From contig CAKTCT010000052.1 of the NCBI GenBank assembly GCA_934539585.1, positions 1 through 18,635 of the forward strand: 18,635 nucleotides of DNA. The letters run 5' to 3'. The DNA comes from an uncultured Oscillospiraceae bacterium. Lineage in GTDB: Bacteria; Bacillota; Clostridia; Oscillospirales; Ruminococcaceae. The notes under the pieces were generated by a model that ran no database searches, was not told the DNA's origin, and was given only the letters and a program-made list of their open reading frames with translations. A program made the position numbers and the translations under genes. The stretch's first letter is position 1. Each line of letters opens with the position of its first letter. This document shows, piece after piece, positions 7,900 through 14,837 of the stretch.

Positions 7900-8787
7900 A
7901 TGATTACAAATAACAAGGTCTTTATCGTTGTTCAGCACATTCTTCTGGCCTTCCTGGTGGTAATGGCCATCGTGCCATTTTGGCTGCTAATTTCCAGTTC
8001 CTTTACCACAGAGCGGGAACTTCTGGAACATGGATATTCGCTTTTTCCAAGGGTTGTCACACTTGATGCGTACCGGTATTTGTTTTCGGTCAGCGGCGGC
8101 GTTTTACGAGCCTATATGATGAGCATCATCATTGCCGGAAGCGGCGTGTTTACATGTCTGTTTTTGACCATTCTGTTTGCATATCCGCTTTCCAAGCATG
8201 ATCTTCCCGGAAAGAGCTTTTTTGCCTTTTTCCTGTTCTTCACCATGTTGTTCAATGGCGGGTTGGTGCCAACCTATATGGTTTATACGCGATTGTTCCA
8301 TATAAAGGACACCATATTTGCCATGATCGTTCCCGGATTGCTGATGAGTCCCTTCAACGTCATCATGGTGCGGACCTATATTACTTCCAATGTGGCCAAT
8401 GAGATTGTCGATGCGGCAAAAATCGATGGAGCAGGCGAGTACCGCTCACTATTTTCCGTGGTTCTTCCACTCTGCAAGCCCATTATCGGCACCATTGCCC
8501 TGATGTCCTTCATCGCCTATTGGAACAACTGGACCAACGGCATTTATTACATTCAAAATCGGACGGACCTGTATGGAATTCAGAACTATCTGAAGTCCGT
8601 GCTGGACAGCGTGAATGTGCTTCAGAGCCAGATATCCAGCCAAGTCGGCATCGATGTGAAGGACTTGCCCTCGGTGGGCATCCGAATGGCCCTGGCCGTC
8701 ATCGGCGTTTTGCCGGTTCTGATTATGTATCCCTTCTTCCAAAAATCCTTTATCAAGGGCATTACCATCGGTTCGGTCAAGGGTTAA
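7900..8787 (+). CDS. Carbohydrate ABC transporter permease, YtcP/LplC (MalG) type
   Basis: This 295-residue permease has six likely membrane helices. The first is at ~8-32, followed by the family's 'SSSFTTERELLEHGYSLFP' periplasm-side segment. The EAA loop 'EIVDAAKIDGAGEYRSLF' runs from 168 and ends at VVLP (187-190). The C-terminal 'YPFFQKSFIKGITIGSVKG' is a classic LplC/YtcP ending. AAGGAGGT at 7886-7893 overlaps the stop codon of the upstream permease, indicating tight co-translation. It forms a heterodimer with the LplB-like permease and imports an oligosaccharide or glycoside whose identity is set by a binding protein not present here. Confidence 0.94.
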   Translation: MITNNKVFIVVQHILLAFLVVMAIVPFWLLISSSFTTERELLEHGYSLFPRVVTLDAYRYLFSVSGGVLRAYMMSIIIAGSGVFTCLFLTILFAYPLSKHDLPGKSFFAFFLFFTMLFNGGLVPTYMVYTRLFHIKDTIFAMIVPGLLMSPFNVIMVRTYITSNVANEIVDAAKIDGAGEYRSLFSVVLPLCKPIIGTIALMSFIAYWNNWTNGIYYIQNRTDLYGIQNYLKSVLDSVNVLQSQISSQVGIDVKDLPSVGIRMALAVIGVLPVLIMYPFFQKSFIKGITIGSVKG

Positions 8788-8810
8788 GTCAAAAAGCGAG
8801 GTGTTGCGCG

Positions 8811-10301
8811 ATGCTCTTACATGCGAAAACCAGGTATGGGGAAGTACAGGGAACGCCATCGTCCGTGGCCGGAGTAGCCGTATTCCGCGGCGTGCCCTAT
8901 GCAAAGCCTCCGGTAGGTGCGCTGCGCTGGAGAGCGCCGGAGAAGCCGGAGGCTTGGAACGGCGTCTTGCAATGCGAGAAATTTCAGGCAGCCGCCATGC
9001 AGACCAAGGCGACCATGCCGTTCTATGTGAAGGAGTTTCCTATCGACTATTCCCAAATCGCTATACACGAAGACTGCCTGTATCTGAACATCTGGACGCC
9101 GGCGGCTTCCGCATCGGATAATCTTCCAGTCATGGTCTATTTTCACGGCGGCGGGGATGTGACAGGATTTCCTCACGAGCCGGAGCACGATGGCGCCCGT
9201 CTTGCCGAAAAGCAGGTGATTTACGTCAACGTAACTTATCGGCTCAATGTGTTCGGATTTCTTGCGCATCCGGAGCTTACGGCAGAAAGTGGATACGGCG
9301 CAAGCGGAAACTACGGACTGTTGGATCAGGTGGCGGCGCTGAAATGGATACAGGAGAATATCGAAGCCTTTGGCGGCAATCCGGACGCAGTTACGATTTT
9401 TGGGCAGTCCGCCGGTGCAGGGAACGTTCACGCCCACTGTGTCAGTCCGTTGACCAAGGGACTGTTCCGGCGGGCCATCAGCATTTCCGGCAGCGGCGTC
9501 GTTTCCCTGATGCGGGCCGGTACGCTGCGGGACGAAGAACAGAAGGGGCTTGCTTTTCAGAAAGCCTGCTCCTGCAATTCGCTAAAAGAACTTCGGGATA
9601 TTCCGGAGGCGATGGTTCTGGCATATATGGCGCGAAGCCGCATGAATTGCGTCTTCTGCATCGACAATTATTATCTGTTAGAGGAGCCCTCTGCGGCGAT
9701 CATTCATGGCCGCCATCATGACGTGGAGATCATGGCTGGCAGCTGCGCCAACGAAGGGGCGGCCTTCGGCTACGGATATCGAAATACGATAGACGGCTTT
9801 CGGGGGGCAGTGGCCAGCTTCTTCCCCGGTGTGGAGGAGATCGCCTGGAAGCTCTACGACATCCGTTCGGATAAGGAAGCCGCTGGGAGCGATGCGGACG
9901 TCATGGCGGACGGCGCGGTTTTCGGTACGCATTACTGGGCGAAGGTCCATAACAAGCTGGGAAGAAAGCCATTATATGTTTACTATTTCTGTCAGAAGCT
10001 TCCGGATGGGGATGGAAATCCCTCAGAGGAGGGCTCCTTCCACTCCGGCGACCTCTGGTATATACACGGTACCTTAAACCGGAGCTGGCGGGCGTTTAGG
10101 GAGGCGGATTACCGCCTTTCTGATTTGGAGATGCGCTATTTCACGAATTTTGCCAAGAACGCCAATCCCAACGGTGGGAATCTGCCGGAATGGACGCCCT
10201 TTACCCCGGAGGAACCTTGCACGATGCTTTTGTGCGACAGTCCCCGTATGGACGCGATGGAAAAGAATGTAGGGATGATGACGGTTTTACAGGTGGAATG
10301 A
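8811..10301 (+). CDS. Type-B carboxylesterase (CE10-like)
   Basis: This 496-residue alpha/beta-hydrolase is of the carboxylesterase type-B family. All family blocks are present: 'FRGVPYAKPPVGALRW' (25-40), EDCLYLNIW (87-95), oxyanion-hole HGGG (112-115), GNYGLLDQ (166-173) and the nucleophile elbow GQSAG (198-202, Ser200). NEG (314-316) supplies the acidic Glu315 and FHSGDLWY (410-417) supplies His411. The catalytic triad is therefore complete. The ATG at 8811 has GAGGTG 7 nt upstream; longer in-frame starts run back into the permease gene and are not credible. There is no signal peptide, so the enzyme should be cytosolic. A likely role is hydrolysis of an ester on an imported sugar or glycoside. 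It follows the permease pair by 23 bp. Confidence 0.93.
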   Translation: MLLHAKTRYGEVQGTPSSVAGVAVFRGVPYAKPPVGALRWRAPEKPEAWNGVLQCEKFQAAAMQTKATMPFYVKEFPIDYSQIAIHEDCLYLNIWTPAASASDNLPVMVYFHGGGDVTGFPHEPEHDGARLAEKQVIYVNVTYRLNVFGFLAHPELTAESGYGASGNYGLLDQVAALKWIQENIEAFGGNPDAVTIFGQSAGAGNVHAHCVSPLTKGLFRRAISISGSGVVSLMRAGTLRDEEQKGLAFQKACSCNSLKELRDIPEAMVLAYMARSRMNCVFCIDNYYLLEEPSAAIIHGRHHDVEIMAGSCANEGAAFGYGYRNTIDGFRGAVASFFPGVEEIAWKLYDIRSDKEAAGSDADVMADGAVFGTHYWAKVHNKLGRKPLYVYYFCQKLPDGDGNPSEEGSFHSGDLWYIHGTLNRSWRAFREADYRLSDLEMRYFTNFAKNANPNGGNLPEWTPFTPEEPCTMLLCDSPRMDAMEKNVGMMTVLQVE

Positions 10302-10347
10302 TGGGCTGTTTTGCTGAAAATCTGTTAGTTTGGGAGTGAACTTGAAC

Positions 10348-11475
10348 ATGGACGAGAAATTCCGAATCGCGATTGTGGGCTGCGGCGGCATGGGAAGCGG
10401 CCACGCTGTGGCATTGAAAAGCGGGACCGGCGAGACCGTTTATATGGGAAACGTTTCCGATGCCAAAATGCCGGACAGCGCAATGACCACCCACTTGGGA
10501 AACCTGATAGAACTGGCAGGAATCACCGATATCGACCCTTTACGGATGGAGTGGGCGGTTTCACAAGGCATTTCCGTTTATTCCAGTTACGAGGAGATGC
10601 TAGCCGACAAAAGCGTAGATGCCATTTTGATCGCCACGCCCAACCATCTGCACAAATCCATGGCCATTGCCGCCCTGCAGGCGGGGAAGCATGTGCTCTG
10701 CGAAAAGCCAGTCATGCTGAGCAGCGCCGACCTTCTGGAGGTAATGGAGGAGGCCAAAAAGACAAATCGGGTCTTTTACCCCAGGCAGAACCGGGAATGG
10801 GATGAGGACTTCCTGATTATCCGAAAAATTTATGAGGAGGAGCTTCTTGGCAAGACCTTTGAGATCCGCTGCCGGATCATGGGTGCGCGGGGAATTCCCG
10901 GGGATTGGAGAAGCAAGCGGGAATTCGGCGGCGGAATGCTTTATGACTGGGGCGTGCACATCATCGACCGAATTGTGAAGCTGGTGGGAAAAGCTCCGGA
11001 GCGGGTATTCTGCGACCTGAAATACATCACCAATGCAGAATGCGATGATAACGTGTTCGTCTATCTGACCTTTGAGGGAGGATTGACGGTCCGTTTGGAA
11101 GTGGACACCTGCCATTTTGTCCGTCTGCCTCTTTGGAATTTGTTTGCCGACCACGGCTCGGCAGAGATTTACAGCTGGAACTGCGATGGAAAGATGATGC
11201 GCTTGTCTACTTGGACGGATAAGGACGCACAGCCTATTGTGGCGGGATCCGGCTTGACCAAGACCATGGCTCCCAGAACCAAGGATACCATGATCGAAGC
11301 GCCTTTGCCACGGTTCGATTTCGACCGCAATGCCCTTTATCGGAATTTTGTGGAATCTTGCCGGGGCAAGGCGGAACAGATTGTTACCAACGAGCATGCC
11401 TTGCGAGTCCTCAAAATCATCGAAGCCTGCTTTGCATCGGCGAAAACGGGGAATTCCGTGGCGTTCAGGGATTAG
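10348..11475 (+). CDS. Gfo/Idh/MocA family NAD(P)-dependent sugar oxidoreductase (copy 2)
   Basis: This 375-residue oxidoreductase is clearly paralogous to the product at 1832-2977. It shares the order of motifs, the long insert after the glycine motif, and blocks such as VFYPRQNR, DWGVHIIDRIV and the C-terminal FDRNALYRN. The cofactor motif GCGGMG is at 11-16, CEKP at 118-121 (Lys120), and GGGMLYDWGVHIID at 194-207 (Asp200, His204). The ATG at 10348 was chosen with a GGGAG site at 10332-10336; an in-frame GTG at 10336 overlaps that site and is less likely. Having two divergent copies in one operon suggests two oxidation or reduction steps, or a hetero-oligomer (inference). The copies differ most in the ~25 residues after GGxGHA and in the 170-190 substrate loop, hinting at different substrates. 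Confidence 0.92.
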   Translation: MDEKFRIAIVGCGGMGSGHAVALKSGTGETVYMGNVSDAKMPDSAMTTHLGNLIELAGITDIDPLRMEWAVSQGISVYSSYEEMLADKSVDAILIATPNHLHKSMAIAALQAGKHVLCEKPVMLSSADLLEVMEEAKKTNRVFYPRQNREWDEDFLIIRKIYEEELLGKTFEIRCRIMGARGIPGDWRSKREFGGGMLYDWGVHIIDRIVKLVGKAPERVFCDLKYITNAECDDNVFVYLTFEGGLTVRLEVDTCHFVRLPLWNLFADHGSAEIYSWNCDGKMMRLSTWTDKDAQPIVAGSGLTKTMAPRTKDTMIEAPLPRFDFDRNALYRNFVESCRGKAEQIVTNEHALRVLKIIEACFASAKTGNSVAFRD

Positions 11476-11491
11476 AGGAGAGGTGCGCAAG

Positions 11492-12436
11492 ATGGACGAG
11501 CGGTTTCAGCTGATTTCCGCTTTGGGAATCGTTCCCACCTTTGAAATGGATGATTCTCGAAAAGCAGTACCCTTGGCCCGGGCGATGGCAGCCGGCGGTC
11601 TTCACATTGCGGAGGTTTCTTTCCGCACGGCTGCTGCCGCGGAGTCTATCCGGCGGATTTCCTCGGAATGTCCGGAGGTTTTGGTAGGCGCAGGGGACGT
11701 CCTCACCTGTGAACAGGTGGACCAAGCCCTTGAGGCCGGCGGGATGTTCATCAGTACGCCAGGATTTGCCCCGGAGGTCATTCGCTATGCCCGCTCCAAG
11801 GGCGCGCTTGTGATTCCCTGTATCTCCACGGCGGAGGAGGCGGAGCAGGCGGCAAATATGGGAATTTTTGTCGGAAAAAGCGGCAAGGCCGCGATAATTG
11901 ATGCCCCGGATGATTCCTGGAGAAAGCGGATGTGGATTCCGATCGGCGAAATCGGTACGGTGGAAATGAACCGATGGCTGTCCCGGAACCGGGTCCTTGC
12001 CTACGGCGGTTCGTGGATGACCAGGCAGATTCAAAGCGAAGATTGGAGCGGGATTTCATCCCTTTGTAAGGAAACGGTGCGCGGCCTTCTTGACTTTCGA
12101 GTGGTCCATGTGGGCTTGAACTGTAAGGAGGCCACCGAAGCCGAAAAAATCGCCCGGCTGTTCTGCCGGCTGTTTGATGTGCCGTACCTGCCTAACGAAA
12201 CTGCGATTTTTGCGGGATCTTTGGTGGAATGTATAAAGGGCCCGTATCGGGGCGCTCATGGGCATATTGCCATTGGTACCGGGAACGTGGACAGGGCTGT
12301 TTATCAATTGGAAAAGCGAGGTGCGGTTTTCGACGTGTCTTCTCGTAAAACAGACGCCGAAGGTCATACGCTCCTCATTTACCTTCAGGAAGAAATCGGC
12401 GGGTTCGCGCTGCATCTGGTAAAGAATAAACCATGA
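11492..12436 (+). CDS. KDPG/KHG-aldolase-like domain fused to a C-terminal VOC (glyoxalase-fold) domain
   Basis: This 314-residue protein has two domains. Residues 1-~200 match the Eda-type class I aldolase barrel: AEVSFRT with Glu41 and Arg45, VGAGDVL at 65-71, PCIST at 109-113, and GGSW at 172-175. Lys129 lies the same distance after the 'xxMG' turn as the Schiff-base Lys. However, the usual KFFPA(E) block reads K-S-G-K-A, and the phosphate-loop PTGGI reads PIGEI. Residues ~203-311 are a VOC domain with H206, the HGHIAI block (256-261) and E301 as possible metal ligands. Similar Eda-VOC fusions occur in gut Clostridia. The ATG at 11492 has an AGGAGAGG site upstream. It may cleave a 2-keto-3-deoxy sugar acid lacking phosphate, or be a diverged enzyme; function is uncertain. 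Confidence 0.82.
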   Translation: MDERFQLISALGIVPTFEMDDSRKAVPLARAMAAGGLHIAEVSFRTAAAAESIRRISSECPEVLVGAGDVLTCEQVDQALEAGGMFISTPGFAPEVIRYARSKGALVIPCISTAEEAEQAANMGIFVGKSGKAAIIDAPDDSWRKRMWIPIGEIGTVEMNRWLSRNRVLAYGGSWMTRQIQSEDWSGISSLCKETVRGLLDFRVVHVGLNCKEATEAEKIARLFCRLFDVPYLPNETAIFAGSLVECIKGPYRGAHGHIAIGTGNVDRAVYQLEKRGAVFDVSSRKTDAEGHTLLIYLQEEIGGFALHLVKNKP

Positions 12437-12475
12437 TTCGGAAAGTGCTGCCGCAATTTGGAAAGGAGAGCATAA

Positions 12476-13348
12476 ATGAGTCTTCAAATGCACGACCGGC
12501 TTTTGTGGCCGGGCGGAAAGCGGAAAGCCTTTACCGTAAGCTATGATGATGGCATCACCCAGGATATCCGGTTTATTGAACTGCTGAATCGGTACAAGCT
12601 CAAAGGAACATTCAATCTCAATTCCGGCTTGCTGGGACAATCTGGGATAATTACCATTGGGAAAAAGCCCGTATCCCATAATAAAGTGCATCCGCAGGAT
12701 GTTAAGCGCATATACGCCGGTCATGAAGTTGCTGCCCACGGGCAGTATCATTCCAGCATCTGCGGTATCGATTCGGCCCGCTGCATAAACGAGATTCTGA
12801 CCTGTCGAAAGGAACTGGAGGCACTGGTAGAGCGTCCTCTTACCGGGTTTGCCTACGCCTTTGGTGCTTATGACAGCACGGTGGTAAATGCGCTGGAAAG
12901 CTGCGGTATCACGTACGCCCGTACCATTCAGGCTACCCATCGGTTTGATATTCCGGAGGATTTCCGTATATGGAATCCCACCTGTCATCATGATGATAAA
13001 ATGCTCCCTGAGCTTACGGAAAAGTTCCTGGAGGAGACTTCTCCGTTTCCCTTACAGAAGCTGTTTTATGTCTGGGGACATTGCTATGAGTTTGACCAAA
13101 ATGACAACTGGGAATACATCAAGCACTTTTTGGAAACCGTCTCGGGTCATGAGGATGTCTGGTATGCGACCAACGGGGAAATTGAAGGATACGTTTCCGC
13201 CTACCGTCGACTGGTGTTTTCGGTGGACGGACGGTTTGTTTATAATCCCAGCTGCACAGAGATATGGGTCGGTGCTATCGGAGCGGACTCTGTTGCGAGG
13301 ATTGCACCCGGCAGTGTGACCGAACTGCCTGATCCCGTCGTTTTGTAA
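12476..13348 (+). CDS. Polysaccharide deacetylase family protein (NodB/CE4 fold)
   Basis: This 290-residue protein has NodB-homology motifs. Motif 1 is SYDDG (22-26, in place of TFDDG; Asp24 catalytic base, Asp25 metal ligand). Motif 2 is HGQYH (88-92, His88 and His92 as metal ligands), motif 3 is FAYAFGAYD (125-133), and a late block is VWGHCYEFD (199-207), which may supply the catalytic His201. All metal-binding residues are kept. No signal peptide is seen, so it should act in the cytosol, perhaps removing N- or O-acetyl groups from an imported sugar. The last ~55 residues form a predicted beta-rich tail. AAAGGAG at 12462-12468 precedes the ATG by 7 nt. It is the final gene of the catabolic operon and is followed at once by a strong terminator. 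Confidence 0.88.
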   Translation: MSLQMHDRLLWPGGKRKAFTVSYDDGITQDIRFIELLNRYKLKGTFNLNSGLLGQSGIITIGKKPVSHNKVHPQDVKRIYAGHEVAAHGQYHSSICGIDSARCINEILTCRKELEALVERPLTGFAYAFGAYDSTVVNALESCGITYARTIQATHRFDIPEDFRIWNPTCHHDDKMLPELTEKFLEETSPFPLQKLFYVWGHCYEFDQNDNWEYIKHFLETVSGHEDVWYATNGEIEGYVSAYRRLVFSVDGRFVYNPSCTEIWVGAIGADSVARIAPGSVTELPDPVVL

Positions 13349-13359
13349 AAAGGGAAAAG

Positions 13360-13388
13360 CGCAGCCGCTAATTTAATGTGCGGCTGCG
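13360..13388. terminator. Bidirectional intrinsic terminator between the operon and dinB
   Basis: CGCAGCCGC (13360-13368) pairs perfectly with GCGGCTGCG (13380-13388) around an 11-nt AT-rich loop. On the plus strand it is followed by TCTTTTAT. On the minus strand it is followed by CTTTTCCCTTTTT. It therefore serves both the deacetylase-terminated operon and the convergent dinB gene. Confidence 0.9.
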
Positions 13389-13408
13389 TCTTTTATCATA
13401 TTTGGGAA

Positions 13409-14653
13409 TTACGATTCCCCTGGGCCTTTGGGGTTGGTGGAGCCCTTCTCGCCGATGCCGATGTCGTTTTTCAGGATGCGGCCGAAGGAGACGGCGTTTT
13501 TTCCGTAGCGGCTCCGGACCCGGTCCACGGCCTGCTCCAGGCGCTCCCGCTTTTCCGGGTCCTCCAGGGCGGCGGGGGAGTCGAACAGGGAGAGCTGGTC
13601 GCCGCCGGATTCATGGAAGCGGCTGGCGGTGATGGTGATGGACCGGATGGGGGCGGAGGGGTTCCAGCAGCTGTGGATCAGCTCCAGGGAGGCTTCGGCG
13701 ATGGTTTTGGCCAGGTCGGTGGAGCGGGGGAGGACCTTCTGCTTGGAAACGGTCCTGAACCGGGGGTCCTTGACGGTGACAGCCACGGTCCGGCACCGGA
13801 GCCCGTGGCGCCGCAGCCGGGCCGCCACGGAGTCCGCCAGGTACAGAACGCCGATGCGGATGTCGTCCTCCCCGGTCAGGTCCCGGCGGAAGGTCATGCC
13901 GTTGCCCACGGACTTGGGCTCCTCCGGCTCGTCGCTGATGGAGGCCACCCGGCTTTCGTCCTCGCCCCGGGCGTAGGTGGAGAGGACGGTCCCGGCCTTG
14001 CCCAGCCGGGCGGTCAGGAGGGCGGGGTCCGTTCGGGCCAGGTCGCCGATGGTGTAGATGCCCAGCTCCCGCAAGGCGTTCCGGGAGGCGCTTCCCACGA
14101 AAATCAGGTCGGAAATGGGCAGGGGCCAGAGGAGCTGGCGGTAGTTTTCCCGGGTGATGACGGTGGTGGCGTCGGGCTTTTTGTAGTCGCTGCCCATTTT
14201 GGCGAAAATTTTGTTGAAGGAGACCCCCACGGAGACGGTGATGCCCAGCTCCTCCCGGACGGCTCGGCGGATGGCGTCGGCAATGGTCTCCCCGGAGCCG
14301 AAAAGGGCACGGCTGCCGGTGACGTCCAGCCAGGATTCGTCGATGCTGAAGGGCTCCACCTGATCGGTGTAGCGCTGGTAGATGGCGTTGACCAGGCCGG
14401 AGAACCGGACGTACTCCTGGTGCCGGGGCGGGACCAGGACCAGCTCCGGGCACTTCTGCCGGGCCTGCCAGACCGTCTCCGCCGTGACTACCCCGGCCTT
14501 TTTGGCCAGCTCGTTTTTGGCTAAGATAATGCCGTGGCGGTTTTCGGGGTTGCCGGAGACCGCCATGGGGACGTCCTTCAGCTCCGGGCGGAAAACGCAC
14601 TCCACCGAGGCGAAAAAGCTGTTGCAGTCGCAGTGGAGAATGGTGCGGTCCAT
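13409..14653 (-). CDS. dinB: DNA polymerase IV (Y-family translesion polymerase)
   Basis: This 414-residue Y-family polymerase performs error-prone bypass of DNA lesions in the cytoplasm. The palm motifs are HCDCNSFFASVE (7-18, metal ligand Asp9, with Phe13/Phe14 near the steric gate) and SIDES (103-107, Asp105 and Glu106). The 'SVGVSFNKIFAKMGSDYKKP' fingers-palm block follows at 141-160. The little-finger domain ends with QLSLF at 353-357, a textbook beta-clamp-binding motif. A further ~57-residue tail ('RVRSRYGKNAVSFGRIL') follows it, as in other Clostridia DinB proteins. The start at 14653 has AAGGAGG 6 nt upstream on the minus strand; a TTG seven codons earlier is unlikely. It converges on the operon terminator and diverges from pgcA. 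Base composition is much more GC-rich than the operon beside it. Confidence 0.95.
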   Translation of the reverse strand: MDRTILHCDCNSFFASVECVFRPELKDVPMAVSGNPENRHGIILAKNELAKKAGVVTAETVWQARQKCPELVLVPPRHQEYVRFSGLVNAIYQRYTDQVEPFSIDESWLDVTGSRALFGSGETIADAIRRAVREELGITVSVGVSFNKIFAKMGSDYKKPDATTVITRENYRQLLWPLPISDLIFVGSASRNALRELGIYTIGDLARTDPALLTARLGKAGTVLSTYARGEDESRVASISDEPEEPKSVGNGMTFRRDLTGEDDIRIGVLYLADSVAARLRRHGLRCRTVAVTVKDPRFRTVSKQKVLPRSTDLAKTIAEASLELIHSCWNPSAPIRSITITASRFHESGGDQLSLFDSPAALEDPEKRERLEQAVDRVRSRYGKNAVSFGRILKNDIGIGEKGSTNPKGPGES

Positions 14654-14688
14654 GGGGTTCCTCCTTCCGAACAAACATTTACACTTTC

Positions 14689-14717
14689 AGTATACACGGT
14701 TTTTCCGATTTTTGCAA
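14689..14717 (-). promoter_or_regulatory. Promoter of dinB
   Basis: On the minus strand, TTGCAA (14717-14712) is followed after exactly 17 bp by TATACT (14694-14689). The predicted start of transcription lies near 14682, about 30 nt before the coding start. This fits a sigma-A-type promoter. Confidence 0.75.
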
Positions 14718-14750
14718 GAGGGGAAGGGGCGGATTTGTCTTTTGGGCCGA

Positions 14751-14779
14751 TTGACATTCGGGTGCGGATATATTATGAT
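14751..14779 (+). promoter_or_regulatory. Promoter of pgcA
   Basis: TTGACA (14751-14756), a 17-bp spacer and TATGAT (14774-14779) form a near-consensus sigma-A promoter about 60 bp before the phosphohexomutase start. It points away from the dinB promoter. Confidence 0.85.
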
Positions 14780-14837
14780 AGAAAGTGGAAAATAGAAAGG
14801 TGAGTACCGCAAGAATCATAGAACAGGAGGACTTTTT

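Noticed and set aside
8520..8810. N-terminal extension of the carboxylesterase frame into the permease gene
   Set aside because: The open frame runs back 97 codons but overlaps the second permease. The family N-terminus (MLLHAKTRYGEVQG) and a ribosome binding site fit the ATG at 8811.
11330..11491. N-terminal extension of the aldolase-VOC frame into the second Gfo/Idh gene
   Set aside because: It overlaps the coding 3' end of the upstream gene. The ATG at 11492 has a good ribosome binding site and begins the aldolase fold normally.
13376..14524. 382-codon plus-strand open frame opposite dinB
   Set aside because: It is a GC-rich shadow of dinB with no recognisable domain, and it starts inside the bidirectional terminator.
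14668..14680. LexA-like half-site CGAAC near the dinB leader
   Set aside because: The Gram-positive LexA box needs CGAAC-N4-GTTCG. The second half here (ATTTA) does not match, so there is no usable palindrome.
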